Translations under genes and position numbers: made by a program
Part shown: piece by piece, positions 16,847-25,887 of the stretch
How the letters are laid out: every line of letters begins with the position of its first letter
Numbering within the stretch: position 1 is the stretch's first letter
The notes under the pieces: model-generated
Database searches by the model: none
What the model was told of the DNA's origin: nothing
The model's input: only the letters and a program-made list of their open reading frames with translations
Assembly (NCBI GenBank): GCA_029554865.1
Contig: JAKPUX010000056.1
Span: 83,907-147,906, forward strand
Source: a bacterium
GTDB lineage: Bacteria > Zhuqueibacterota > Zhuqueibacteria > Residuimicrobiales > Residuimicrobiaceae
DNA: 64,000 bases
Reading direction: 5' to 3'

Positions 16847-17875
16847 CTATCCTTTCTTGACCATGTTCTTGGCGACGGGAAACAGCAGACGTGCCGTCGT
16901 GCCGCTGCCGGGCACACTCTCCAGTTCAAGGAAACCCTTGTAGCGGGCGGCGATGGTGTAACTGATCGGCAAACCCACACCCAGATGGTCTGTGGATTTG
17001 GTCGAATAAAAGGGTTCATAAATCCTCTTCATCTCGGCGGCCGCAATGCCCGCACCACTGTCGCTAATGGATACCGCGGCCATGCCGTCACTGCTCCCGC
17101 AGCGGATGATCACCTCTCCCCCCTCCGGCGAGGCCTCGACGGCGTTGCGCAGCAGATGGAGCAGACACTGCTCGAGGAGGATGTCATTGGCATAGATGAG
17201 TGAGGAGACAGGACCGGCGCTTACACTGATCTGCACCCCACGCGGAGCGGTGAGCAGCTGGATGACCTCCACAGCCTTTTCAAGCACCGCCTCGAGCTGA
17301 ACCAGCTTGCCGCTGTTTCCCTCCTCACGGCTGAAGGATTCCAGGGCTTGCGTGACTCGGGAGATGGCGTAGACCTGCTCCTGCAGCTCGGCCAGCTCGG
17401 CTCGCACCCTGGACCACTCCGGGCCGGGCTCCTCCTCCAGAACCAGACAACCGATCCCGTTGAGGACAGCTGCAAGGGGATTGTTGAGCCGGGAGGCGAG
17501 CTTGTGGGCAAAGGTCGAGACCTCCTCCATCCGGCCGCCCAACTCCTGCTGGTGCTGCTGCCGCTTCTCCCGGGTGACATCCGTCAGCACGATGGTCGCC
17601 CCCTCGATCCGTTCCCCCTCGACCAGGGGCTCGGCCAGCCAATGCAGGGCCAGCAGCGGCGAGGGGAAGATCTTTTCACCGCCGGCGCTCCGGCCATGCC
17701 GGACCGCTTCGGCCAGGGCTTCGGCCGCGTCGCCCAGACCGAGGGCCTGCAGACGGCGATGGAGCTGCTGCCCGCTCTTGAGGCTCTCACCGAGGGTCCG
17801 CTCCAGCACATCCCCGAAACTGTGACGAAGGCGCAGCTGGCGGTCGACAATAAATTTTTGTACTCTTTCTTTCAC
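16847..17875 (-). CDS. Histidine-kinase-like protein: intact HATPase, Ser in place of phosphoacceptor His
   Basis: 342 residues from a GTG at 17875 (GAGG five bases upstream). The N-terminal 115 residues are PAS-like, ending in 'TIVLTDVTREKR'. In the DHp helix the H-box reads 'FAHKLASRLNNPLAAV'. Aligned on the Asn-Pro-Leu that normally ends H-E-x-x-N-P-L, the His position is Ser128; the nearest His is four residues earlier (His124). The ATPase domain is complete: N-box Asn244 in 'LLRNAVEA', G1 'SDSGAGI' with Asp272, F-box 'EPFYSTK' and G2 'GVGLPIS'. It should bind and use ATP but may lack its own phosphoacceptor. The gene is 60 bases downstream of the other kinase-like gene and 6 bases upstream of the activator gene. 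Confidence 0.88.
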   Translation of the reverse strand: MKERVQKFIVDRQLRLRHSFGDVLERTLGESLKSGQQLHRRLQALGLGDAAEALAEAVRHGRSAGGEKIFPSPLLALHWLAEPLVEGERIEGATIVLTDVTREKRQQHQQELGGRMEEVSTFAHKLASRLNNPLAAVLNGIGCLVLEEEPGPEWSRVRAELAELQEQVYAISRVTQALESFSREEGNSGKLVQLEAVLEKAVEVIQLLTAPRGVQISVSAGPVSSLIYANDILLEQCLLHLLRNAVEASPEGGEVIIRCGSSDGMAAVSISDSGAGIAAAEMKRIYEPFYSTKSTDHLGVGLPISYTIAARYKGFLELESVPGSGTTARLLFPVAKNMVKKG

Positions 17876-17935
17876 TCAAACCTCTGCTTAAGGATGCATG
17901 GCATGGGAGCATGAGCAAGGGCTGCGGCGGCGCCT

Positions 17936-19432
17936 TCAGACGGGCCGGGAGAGCAGCTTGCCCTCCGCGGCGAGCAGAATGACGATTTCCGTTGATCCGT
18001 CATGAAGCCGGCGCATCCTGAAGCCTCCCCCCAGCTCGGCAATGATCGCATAAGCGAGGGCGAGGCGGAGATGGGCCGACCGCCAGGGCGGCTGGGAGGG
18101 GAGCGGTTCGCTCCATCCCGGCGCCGATCCGCTGAAGACCAGCCGCATCGCCAGACCGCCCTCCGCATCGGGCTCCACGGACAGACGAACGGAGCCGGCC
18201 GCGCCGGCCTGGTCCAGGGCGTGCAGGAGCAGGCCGGAGAGCCCTTTCTGCAGACGGATGCCGTCACAGGCCAGGGGCGGCAGCTCCTCGGGCATCTCCA
18301 GCTCGATGCGGACATCCTTGTAGGGCCGCCGCCACTCCGCCACGAAGCGCGCATTCTTGATTAGTTCGGCCAGGTCGCACTCCTCGATCCGGCTCGAATC
18401 GTCCGATCCCATTGGCGCGATCTCCTCCAGGATGGTGTTGATCTCCTCGACCTGATGGGTGAAGAGGTCGATTGCGCCCTGGAATTTGTGCACTCCCCCA
18501 GGCTCATAAAGGTTGTCGTTGCGCAGCATGTCCAGCTCGCACATCAGGGCGGTGAGGGGATTACGGATGTCGTGCACGATCCGAGCGGTGAACTGGCAGA
18601 GGTTGGTCATCTGCAGGGCGAAAAGATTCTGTGCCCCCTCCCGTTCCGTGGAGAGTTCAGGCAGGGCCGCCACCAGGGCCAGGGTCAGCTCGGGATTGGC
18701 CGGCAGGGGGGCGATCCAGAAATGGCAGGGTCCGGCCGCTTCACGCTCTCCGGAGACCAGCCTGCCTTCACCGTCCTGCAGGGAGGCGGCGAGGGCTGCC
18801 GCGGCCTGCGCGCGCACAGAGGCTGGCAGCATGGTCGAGAGCGGCCGGTCGAGGGCGTCGGCCGCGTAGACCGAGCGCCAGGCCGCGTTGACATAGAGCA
18901 CCGCGCCGTCGGCCGCCGCCGCGGCCACGGCAAAGGGCAGGGCATCCACCAGGGCGGAAAGCATGCGCACCATCGCCCGCTGTTCATCGGCGACCAGCTG
19001 ATTGAGGGGGTCCTCCCCCGCCGCGCCCGGCTCGCTTTGCCCGCCTCCCGCTTCATAAAAGCAGACTGCCGCACCCAGGAGACGCCCCTCGATGGCGAGG
19101 GGCGAGACCTCGATGCGGCAGTTGAGACGGGGATGACGCAGATGGAGCTGACGGTGCTTGCCCTTGACCAGGGTGAACTGGATCGCTTCGTGCAGCTCCG
19201 CGTCGTTGAGTCCGGGATGTTCAAAGAGGGAGAGGCCGAGCAGCCCCTGCCCCGGCACCCCGGTGAACCACTGCTGCCGGCTGTTGACCCACTGGATCCG
19301 CCCCTCCGCGTCGATGAAGATGATGCCGACGCTGATGTGCGTAAGCAGCTGGCCCGCCAGCAAGGTCATGAATGAAGAGGCGCCCGCCTGAGAATCCATC
19401 GCGTTGATCACTATTCCGTTAAAAACCCGCAC
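17936..19432 (-). CDS. PAS-PAS histidine-kinase-like protein: intact phosphoacceptor, degenerate HATPase
   Basis: 498 residues from a GTG at 19432; an ATG at 19399 is an alternative start with no better ribosome site. Two PAS-like regions (about 25-135, with 'ISVGIIFIDAEGRIQWVNSRQ', and about 155-260) are followed by a DHp helix with a canonical H-box 'TARIVHDIRNPLTAL' (His287). The C-terminal ATPase-like domain is decayed. The N-box position holds His404 in 'LLLHALDQAG' instead of Asn, the 'DxGxG' motif is replaced by 'FSGSAPG', and the F-box and glycine-rich lid are absent. I infer that it cannot phosphorylate itself and serves as substrate for the neighbouring kinase-like protein. No transmembrane segment is seen, so sensing is cytoplasmic. 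Confidence 0.85.
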   Translation of the reverse strand: MRVFNGIVINAMDSQAGASSFMTLLAGQLLTHISVGIIFIDAEGRIQWVNSRQQWFTGVPGQGLLGLSLFEHPGLNDAELHEAIQFTLVKGKHRQLHLRHPRLNCRIEVSPLAIEGRLLGAAVCFYEAGGGQSEPGAAGEDPLNQLVADEQRAMVRMLSALVDALPFAVAAAAADGAVLYVNAAWRSVYAADALDRPLSTMLPASVRAQAAAALAASLQDGEGRLVSGEREAAGPCHFWIAPLPANPELTLALVAALPELSTEREGAQNLFALQMTNLCQFTARIVHDIRNPLTALMCELDMLRNDNLYEPGGVHKFQGAIDLFTHQVEEINTILEEIAPMGSDDSSRIEECDLAELIKNARFVAEWRRPYKDVRIELEMPEELPPLACDGIRLQKGLSGLLLHALDQAGAAGSVRLSVEPDAEGGLAMRLVFSGSAPGWSEPLPSQPPWRSAHLRLALAYAIIAELGGGFRMRRLHDGSTEIVILLAAEGKLLSRPV

Positions 19433-19503
19433 CGCTTCCCAACTGATGCCTCAGCAGCGAACACCTTGCCCGGGGAACGATTCTGACTGTGCTGTTCCGT
19501 CTA

Positions 19504-19532
19504 AATATAGCCAAAATGTCCCTTATGCGCAA
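19504..19532 (-). promoter_or_regulatory. Sigma-70-type promoter of the kinase-activator operon
   Basis: On the minus strand TTGCGC, 17 bases, TATATT, ending about 70 bases upstream of the first kinase gene in an AT-rich stretch. The -10 box matches five of six consensus bases; the -35 box only three. Confidence 0.4.
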
Positions 19533-19630
19533 CATAATTTTTATTTATTTACTAAATATTTTATTTTTTCGCCATATTTGTGACATTTATGCCCCAATGA
19601 CGTTGGCCCTGGCAGCCCGCCCCTTTTCTC

Positions 19631-19659
19631 TTGAATTCATTACAAAAAAAGTCTATCTT
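19631..19659 (+). promoter_or_regulatory. Sigma-70-type promoter of the YlxR-endonuclease III fusion gene
   Basis: TTGAAT, 17 bases, TATCTT on the plus strand. Both boxes match four of six consensus bases. The transcript would begin near 19666, which argues that the hydrophobic in-frame extension upstream of 19723 is not translated. Apart from this and the divergent promoter at 19504-19532, the gap 19433-19722 shows nothing. Confidence 0.45.
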
Positions 19660-19722
19660 ATTCCTGCCGCCTTGCTTCTCTTCGCCCTGGCCGGCGCTGC
19701 CCCTCCACATTCTTGCACAGGA

Positions 19723-20688
19723 GTGATTCTGCCGCCCCCGAAAACCTCATCCCCGCAGCGCACATGCATCGGCTGCCGCAGCTGCAAGCCTGCCGATGAG
19801 CTCATGCGCCTGGCCTACGATTCCGAGCAGGCCGTCCGCTTCGATCCGCGCCGTGAGCTGCCGGGCCGCGGCTGTCACCTCTGCCCCGACCAGCGCTGTC
19901 TCGAAAGCGCGCTGCGGAGCCGGGCTTTCGCCCGCGCCTATCGCCGCGCAGTTCCCGTATCAGCGCTTGCAGGACTGAAAGATGAGTTTGCCGCCGCTCG
20001 GACGGCCTGGATCGCCGCCTTCAGGCGGGGACGCCGCACCGCCCTGATCACAGAGCGCCTCGAATCCGCCTTCGGCGAACCCGTCTGGCAATCCGGTGAG
20101 GATCCCCTCGCCGCCCTCATCCTCACCGTGCTCTCGCAGAGCACCAACGACCGCAACCGCGACTTCGCCTTCCAGCGTCTGCGCACAGCCTTTCCCGATT
20201 GGGAGTCCGTGAGCAGAGCCCCGAGCACAGCCATCGCCGAAGCGATCCGCCCGGCCGGACTGGCCAACCAGAAGAGCGTGCGCATCCGCGACATCCTGCA
20301 CTGGGTCAAGGCCACCTACGGCGGCTTCGACCTCAGCCCCCTCTGCGGGCAGGACCCCCGCGAGGTCAGCGCGACCTTCATGCAGCTCAAGGGGATCGGC
20401 ATCAAGACCATCAGCGTGGTGCTGATGGTGGCCTGCGGCGCCAATGTCTTCCCCGTCGATACCCATGTCCACCGCATCTGCCAGCGCCTCGGCCTGGTGC
20501 CGCAGGGGCTGAGCGCTGAAAAGACCCATGAGCTCATGCAGCCCCTCGTCCCGCCGGGCAAGAGCTACTCCCTGCATATGAATTTTCTCAGGCTGGGCCG
20601 GACCATCTGCCAGGCGCGCAAGCCCCGCTGCGCCGAATGCCCGGTCGCCCTCTGGTGCCCCTCATCTTCCCTATTTGAAAGCGAATAA
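19723..20688 (+). CDS. Fusion of YlxR/DUF448 domain and endonuclease III
   Basis: About 321 residues from the GTG at 19723; AGGA touches this codon, so the exact start is uncertain, and the frame is open back to 19489. The N-terminal 70 residues are a YlxR/DUF448 RNA-binding-like domain ('RTCIGCRSCKPADELMRLAY', then 'PGRGCHLCPDQRC'). The rest is an HhH-GPD base-excision DNA glycosylase/AP lyase of the Nth type. It has the helix-hairpin-helix 'LKGIGIKTISVVL' with the catalytic Lys, 'VFPVDTHVHRI' with the catalytic Asp, and a C-x6-C-x2-C-x5-C iron-sulfur cluster at the end ('CQARKPRCAECPVALWC'). YlxR is normally an independent gene near nusA/infB. The stop is 3 bases before the GH13 start. Confidence 0.85.
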   Translation: MILPPPKTSSPQRTCIGCRSCKPADELMRLAYDSEQAVRFDPRRELPGRGCHLCPDQRCLESALRSRAFARAYRRAVPVSALAGLKDEFAAARTAWIAAFRRGRRTALITERLESAFGEPVWQSGEDPLAALILTVLSQSTNDRNRDFAFQRLRTAFPDWESVSRAPSTAIAEAIRPAGLANQKSVRIRDILHWVKATYGGFDLSPLCGQDPREVSATFMQLKGIGIKTISVVLMVACGANVFPVDTHVHRICQRLGLVPQGLSAEKTHELMQPLVPPGKSYSLHMNFLRLGRTICQARKPRCAECPVALWCPSSSLFESE

Positions 20689-20691
20689 CCC

Positions 20692-23600
20692 ATGAAGCGC
20701 TTGATCACCCTCTTCCTGCTGGCGGCGGTCCTCTCCGCCTTTGCCGCCCCGATTGATGTCACCTTCCGTCACTACCCGACGGCCCCGACCGTGCAGCGCG
20801 CCTTCGTCCCCGGCAGCTTTAACAACTGGGGCCCTAACGCCAGCGGCGTCATCACCACCGGCGCCCCCTCCGAGATGGCCTGGGCCGACAGCCTCGGCTG
20901 CTACATCAAACAGTATACTCTCGAGACCGGCGTTACCTACAATTACAAGTTCCATGAGCACCTCAACGCCGCCGGATCGCAGTGGCAGTGGCTGCGCGAT
21001 CCCCTCAATCCCCTTATCAACACCGCCGACAACAACAACTCTTTGCTCACCCCTGAGCCGATCATGCTCTTCGAGATCAGGCCGGCCGAGGGAGCCCTGA
21101 TCACCGACCAGGGTGCCTGGCTCACCGCCGGGGCCTTCGCCGCCGCCGGCGATTCCCTGCTCCTTTCCGCCTCGACCATCATCATCGACGGCGCGGTGGC
21201 CTCCACCCTGGAAGGATGCTGGCTGGGCGGCCTGGGGCTGATCCATTACCCACTCCCTGCCCTGGCCAACGGCAGCCACAGCCTCACCATCCGCCTGGCT
21301 GCCCGCAGCGGGGCCGTCGTCGAGGAGACGGTCACCTTCTCGACCCTGACCGGGGATCTTTTCTTCATGACGCCCTCATGCGACAGCCTCCTGGCCGCGG
21401 AGAGGATCGTGCGCTGGAAGGTCAACCGCCCCTTCGAGCAGATCGCCGCCATCAGCCTGCGTCAGTCGGGCAAAGCCGCCGTCGATATCATGCCTGAGCC
21501 GGACGGGGAATACGCCCGCAGCGTCGCCTGCAGCCGCGGGGTCAACACCTTCGTGCTCAGCCTGACCGACCACGCCGGCGCGACCATCCACAGTGACACC
21601 CTCTTCCTGCGCTATCCCCTGCCGCAGCACCCGGTGCCCGGCGTCGCCCTCTCGCGCAGCGGGGACAAGATCAAAATTACCGGCAGCGCCCGCGATCCGC
21701 AGAACAAACCGATGAGCTATCGCTGGTCCACTTCGGTGCTCAATCCGGCCCTCCTGCCGGGAGTTAATGGCAGCAGCGAACTGGTGCTGGAGATCGATCC
21801 CCCCACACGGCCCGGGGATTACAGCCTCGAGCTCACCGCCACCGACGCCGACGGCCTCAGCAGCAGCGCCGAGTCCTTCTTCACCATCCTCGCCGACGGC
21901 AGCGTCGTTCTGCCCGGCTCCGCGACGGTGCCGCAGTGGGTGCGCGAGGCCCGCATCTACTGCATCTTCTTCAAGGCCTTCTCGGCAGGCGGACGCATCG
22001 CCGAAGCCATCCCCCGCCTGGGCTATATCAAGGCGATGGGCTTCAACACCATCTGGGTGCTGCCGGTGATGGACGTCGAGGGTAATATTGACCAGGGCGC
22101 CAATATCGGCTACAACATTATCGATTTTTTCCATGTCGATCCGGACTACGGCACAGATGAGGATTTCCGGGAGTTCGTGCGGCGCGCCCACGAGGCCGGG
22201 CTGCGGGTGATCCTCGACGTCACCCCCAACCACTCCAGCCGCTCCCATCCCTGCGCCCTCGACGCCCGCGCCAATCGCAAATACAGCCGTTATTACGATT
22301 TTTTTCAACACGAACCGATCAACCACGACACCAACGGCCTGGGGCAGTCGATCTCCGGCGATGGCATCGTCTATTACAGCGCTTTTTCCGATGCCCTGGT
22401 CAACTGGAACTGGAGCGACGCCGAGGCGCGCAGCTACATGCTCGAGGTCTACAAGTACTGGCTGCGCGAATTCGATATCGACGGCTTTCGCTTTGATGTC
22501 TGGTGGGGCCCCCACCGCCGTTACGGAGTTGGCGCCTTCGACAAGCCTCTGCGCCTCGCCCTGCGCACGGTCAAGTCGAATATCCTCCTGCTCGGCGAGA
22601 CCGCGGGCACCGGCAGCGGCACGGAGGATAACTATGCCGACCAGGGCGGCGGCATGGACATGGGCTACGACTGGAACCTCTTCGGCGGCCTCAGCGCCTA
22701 CCCCAATCCCGGCGCCCTGCAGATCCGCCTCTATAACTCCGGATTTCGTCCGGGACCCAACAGCTTTTTCCTCCGTTTCCTGGAGAACCATGACGAGGAC
22801 CGCGTCATCTACCGCTATGGCAGCGGTGAAAAGACCATCCCGGTCTCGACAGCCCTCTTCATGGCCACCGGCACCCCCCTGCTCTACGCCGGCCAGGAGG
22901 CCGGAATGGGCCTCTACGGCGGCACCCTCGACGCCCGCCGCCGCGGCACCATCAACTGGTCCGGTCTCTACGCCGCCATCCTGACCCCGCATTATCAAAA
23001 ACTGGCCCAGATCCGCGCCCAGTTCCCCGCCTTCCGCACCCAGTTCGAGGATAGCAACAGCGACGGCCGCATCATCGGCCCCGACGAGGATGTGCAGCGC
23101 CGCCTCGACCAGGGCAGCGCCACCAGCTACGTCATGGCCCGGCCCTGGCTCGACGCCAACGGCCTGGTGGTGATGAATTTCGCCGGCACCGCACAGGAGT
23201 TTACCATAGCCCTCAAGGCCGGGGAGTGGATGCGTTTCAGCGCCGGATTTTCAGCGCAGGGGAGCTATTGGCTCAACAACCTCTACGACAATACCAGCCG
23301 GCCGGTGAGCGGGGCGGAGCTCGACACCCTGAAGGTGAGCCTGCCACCTTATGGCGTGGCCATCTACACCATCGCCACCGCAGAGCAGCGGCTGGTGCTG
23401 CCCGACCTCGAGGTGGGCGTTGAGCACAAGAGCCCGGCGGAACTGCCGCAAGCATTCCACCTCGCCGGCAGCTGGCCCAATCCCTTCAACAGCGCCACCG
23501 CCATCCGCTTCACCCTGCACCAGGCGGAGCGGATCGAGGCGGAGATCTTTGACGCCCTCGGCCGGCGCGTGCGCAGCCTGACTGCGGCCGCCCTGCCGGC

Positions 23601-23727
23601 CGGCGAACATGAACTGCACTGGGACGGACGTAATCAGACGGGAATGCACTGCCCGAGCGGCCTCTACTTCCTCAGGCTGCGCCACGGCAGCCAGACCGCC
23701 GTCCACAAGATGGCCCTGGTGCGCTGA
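20692..23727 (+). CDS. Secreted GH13 alpha-amylase-family enzyme with sorting domain
   Basis: 1011 residues. Signal peptide (LITLFLLAAVLSAFA); an N-terminal CBM48/early-set-like domain ('VQRAFVPGSFNNWGPNASG', about 30-125); about 250 residues of Ig-like domains; then a GH13 barrel from about residue 415. Conserved regions are seen: 'VILDVTPNHSS' (region I), 'DIDGFRFDVWW' with the nucleophile Asp (region II), 'ILLLGETAGT' with the acid/base Glu (region III) and 'FLENHDEDR' (region IV). A C-terminal beta domain and the sorting module 'SWPNPFNSATAIRFTL ... YFLRLRHGSQ' complete it. It probably degrades an alpha-glucan outside the cell. The gene follows the endonuclease III fusion by 3 bases. Confidence 0.88.
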   Translation: MKRLITLFLLAAVLSAFAAPIDVTFRHYPTAPTVQRAFVPGSFNNWGPNASGVITTGAPSEMAWADSLGCYIKQYTLETGVTYNYKFHEHLNAAGSQWQWLRDPLNPLINTADNNNSLLTPEPIMLFEIRPAEGALITDQGAWLTAGAFAAAGDSLLLSASTIIIDGAVASTLEGCWLGGLGLIHYPLPALANGSHSLTIRLAARSGAVVEETVTFSTLTGDLFFMTPSCDSLLAAERIVRWKVNRPFEQIAAISLRQSGKAAVDIMPEPDGEYARSVACSRGVNTFVLSLTDHAGATIHSDTLFLRYPLPQHPVPGVALSRSGDKIKITGSARDPQNKPMSYRWSTSVLNPALLPGVNGSSELVLEIDPPTRPGDYSLELTATDADGLSSSAESFFTILADGSVVLPGSATVPQWVREARIYCIFFKAFSAGGRIAEAIPRLGYIKAMGFNTIWVLPVMDVEGNIDQGANIGYNIIDFFHVDPDYGTDEDFREFVRRAHEAGLRVILDVTPNHSSRSHPCALDARANRKYSRYYDFFQHEPINHDTNGLGQSISGDGIVYYSAFSDALVNWNWSDAEARSYMLEVYKYWLREFDIDGFRFDVWWGPHRRYGVGAFDKPLRLALRTVKSNILLLGETAGTGSGTEDNYADQGGGMDMGYDWNLFGGLSAYPNPGALQIRLYNSGFRPGPNSFFLRFLENHDEDRVIYRYGSGEKTIPVSTALFMATGTPLLYAGQEAGMGLYGGTLDARRRGTINWSGLYAAILTPHYQKLAQIRAQFPAFRTQFEDSNSDGRIIGPDEDVQRRLDQGSATSYVMARPWLDANGLVVMNFAGTAQEFTIALKAGEWMRFSAGFSAQGSYWLNNLYDNTSRPVSGAELDTLKVSLPPYGVAIYTIATAEQRLVLPDLEVGVEHKSPAELPQAFHLAGSWPNPFNSATAIRFTLHQAERIEAEIFDALGRRVRSLTAAALPAGEHELHWDGRNQTGMHCPSGLYFLRLRHGSQTAVHKMALVR

Positions 23728-23781
23728 CAGGAGGCTGCAGCGGATGCAGCAGCAGATCAGAAAACCGGGAGGGTGCTGAAG

Positions 23782-25887
23782 ATGAGTTATCACCGCCTGC
23801 TGAGGCCATGGGCCGCAACGATGCTGCTCATCCTGGCGGCCCTGGCAGGCGCCCAGACCTGGACCGCCGACAACGGCAACGGTTCTTTCACCAATCCCCT
23901 TTTTTATGAGGAGTTCTCCGATCCCGATATCATTCGCGTCGGGGATGACTATTACCTCACCGGCACCACCATGCACGCCATGCCGGGCCTCCCCGTTCTC
24001 CATTCGCGCGACCTGGTCAACTGGAAGCTGCTCGGTTATGCCGCCGAACGCCTCAACCTCGGCCCGGAGCTGCGCTTCGAAGAGGGCCGCGAAGCCTACG
24101 GACAGGGCATCTGGGCCCCCTGCTTCCGCTACCATGCGGGCACCTTTTACATCTTTGCCAACGTCAACGGCCATGGCACCCAGCTCTATACCGCCAACAC
24201 TCCCGCCGGTCCCTGGCGTCATCAGACCATGCGCGCCGCCCTCCACGACGTTTCCGTGCTCTTTGATGATGACGGCAAGGTCTACGCCGTCTGGGGCTAC
24301 GACGAACTGCACATGGCCCAGCTGACTCCAGATCTGCTCGATATCGTGCCCGGGACCGAAAGAGTGGTCGTCGCGCGCGGCAGCGGCGCCGGCGAGGGCT
24401 GCCACTTTTACAAGATTGACGGCCGCTACTTCATCACCAGCACCAATTACGATCCGGTCTGCTACCAGGTCTGCCTGCGCGCCGAGGCTCCCTATGGGCC
24501 CTACGAGCTGCGCGTGATCAGCGCGGAGGAGAATCTCGGCGTCGGCACCGGCTGGCGCTTATGGAATACCCGCGAGGGGCCGCCGTTCGCCCTGCAGCCG
24601 CCCATTGAAAATTTTGTCGGCTGCATCCCCATGCATCAGGGGGGCATCATCCGGATCCAGTCGGGTGAATGGTGGGGATGGTCGATGCTGGACCACAATT
24701 CGGTCGGACGCGTCACCGCGCTCTCCCCGGTGACCTGGGTGGAGGGCTGGCCCCTCTTCGGCCTTCCGGGCAACCTGACCCGCACCCCGCGCACCTGGAT
24801 AAAGCCCAACACCGGTTTCTCCTCCCCGCCTTCAGCTCCCTTTGAGCGCAATGACGAGTTCAGCGGCCCCAGGCTGAAAAACGGCTGGCAGTGGAACCAT
24901 CACCCGGTCGAGGAAAAATGGTCACTCACCGAGCGGCAAGGCTTCCTCCGCCTGCACGCCCTGCCCGCTGAAGATTTCTGGCGCGCCCGCAACAGCCTCA
25001 CCCAGCGCGGCATCGGCCCGGAATCGATCGCCACCGCCGAACTGGATCCCGCCGGTCTGCAAGCCGGCGATGTCGCCGGTCTGGCGCTGCTCAACCTGCC
25101 CTGGGCCTGGATCGGCATCGCCAGGCTGGAGGAGGGAATGGAACTGCAGTTCTGCAACCAGCAGGCACTCGAGCTGCTGCGCGTCCCGGTCACAGCGAAG
25201 AAAGTCTGGCTGCGCGCCCACTGCAATTTCGATACCGATACCGGCAGGTTCGCCTACAGCCTCGATGGCAGCCGCTTTACGGAGATCGGCGGGGAAATCA
25301 TCATGCCCTACCAGCTCAAGACCTTTCAGGGGGTGCGCTATGCCCTTTTCTGTTATACGACGCGCGGAGAAGAGGGCGGCTGGGCCGATTTCGACCGCTT
25401 CACAGTGACCGAGCCGCGCTGCCAGGGACTCACCCGTCCCATTCCCCACGGCCGGCTCATCACCCTCACCAGTCTGGCCGACAGCACCGTGCTGGTCAAC
25501 TGGCGCAATCATCTCCGGCCGGTCGAGCGCACCAGCCCCTTTGCCGCCGGGGATGCCTCCCTCTTCAGGGTGCTCGACCGCGGCCAGGGGCGCATCGCCC
25601 TGCAGTCGACCGCCACAGGCGGCTACGTCACCGTCAAGGGCGAGGCCGGGCTGGCCGAGGTGCGCATCGAGGCCGCCGAGCAGGGCGAGGCCTCACTCTT
25701 TCAGTGGGTGGACATGCTCCGGGGCGATCTGATGCTGCTGTCCCTGCACAGTCATCGCTATCTCTTCGCCGATCCGGAGGCGCGCAGTCTCTGTTCGGCC
25801 GATGCCCGCAGCGCCCGGCCCGACCGCAGGGATGGCTCCTGCTTCAGCTGGCAACTCGCTGCGGAAAATCAGCAAGCGCGGGAGTGA
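23782..25887 (+). CDS. Secreted GH43-family beta-xylosidase/arabinosidase-like protein
   Basis: 701 residues from the ATG at 23782, eight bases after GGGAGGG. Signal peptide followed by a five-bladed GH43 domain with the catalytic base Asp in 'YEEFSDPDIIRVGDDYYL', the pKa-modulating Asp in 'LHDVSVLFDDDGKVY' and the acid Glu in 'GSGAGEGCHFYKIDGRYF'. From about residue 355 there is a beta-sandwich (GH43_C2/concanavalin-like, 'FERNDEFSGPRLKNGWQWNH'), and the last 130 residues look like a beta-trefoil/fascin-like domain ('LQSTATGGYVTVKGEAGL'). It lacks the sorting module, so it may stay in the periplasm. The end overlaps the start of the GIY-YIG nuclease gene. Confidence 0.88.
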   Translation: MSYHRLLRPWAATMLLILAALAGAQTWTADNGNGSFTNPLFYEEFSDPDIIRVGDDYYLTGTTMHAMPGLPVLHSRDLVNWKLLGYAAERLNLGPELRFEEGREAYGQGIWAPCFRYHAGTFYIFANVNGHGTQLYTANTPAGPWRHQTMRAALHDVSVLFDDDGKVYAVWGYDELHMAQLTPDLLDIVPGTERVVVARGSGAGEGCHFYKIDGRYFITSTNYDPVCYQVCLRAEAPYGPYELRVISAEENLGVGTGWRLWNTREGPPFALQPPIENFVGCIPMHQGGIIRIQSGEWWGWSMLDHNSVGRVTALSPVTWVEGWPLFGLPGNLTRTPRTWIKPNTGFSSPPSAPFERNDEFSGPRLKNGWQWNHHPVEEKWSLTERQGFLRLHALPAEDFWRARNSLTQRGIGPESIATAELDPAGLQAGDVAGLALLNLPWAWIGIARLEEGMELQFCNQQALELLRVPVTAKKVWLRAHCNFDTDTGRFAYSLDGSRFTEIGGEIIMPYQLKTFQGVRYALFCYTTRGEEGGWADFDRFTVTEPRCQGLTRPIPHGRLITLTSLADSTVLVNWRNHLRPVERTSPFAAGDASLFRVLDRGQGRIALQSTATGGYVTVKGEAGLAEVRIEAAEQGEASLFQWVDMLRGDLMLLSLHSHRYLFADPEARSLCSADARSARPDRRDGSCFSWQLAAENQQARE

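Noticed and set aside
19489..19722. In-frame N-terminal extension of the YlxR-Nth gene with hydrophobic stretches, resembling a signal peptide
   Set aside because: It is AT-rich, unlike the coding DNA around it, overlaps a good sigma-70 promoter at 19631-19659, and a DNA-repair enzyme should not be exported.
21376..22998. 540-codon open frame antisense to the GH13 gene
   Set aside because: The plus strand carries all GH13 catalytic motifs; the antisense product is Ala/Gly/Val-rich without recognisable features.
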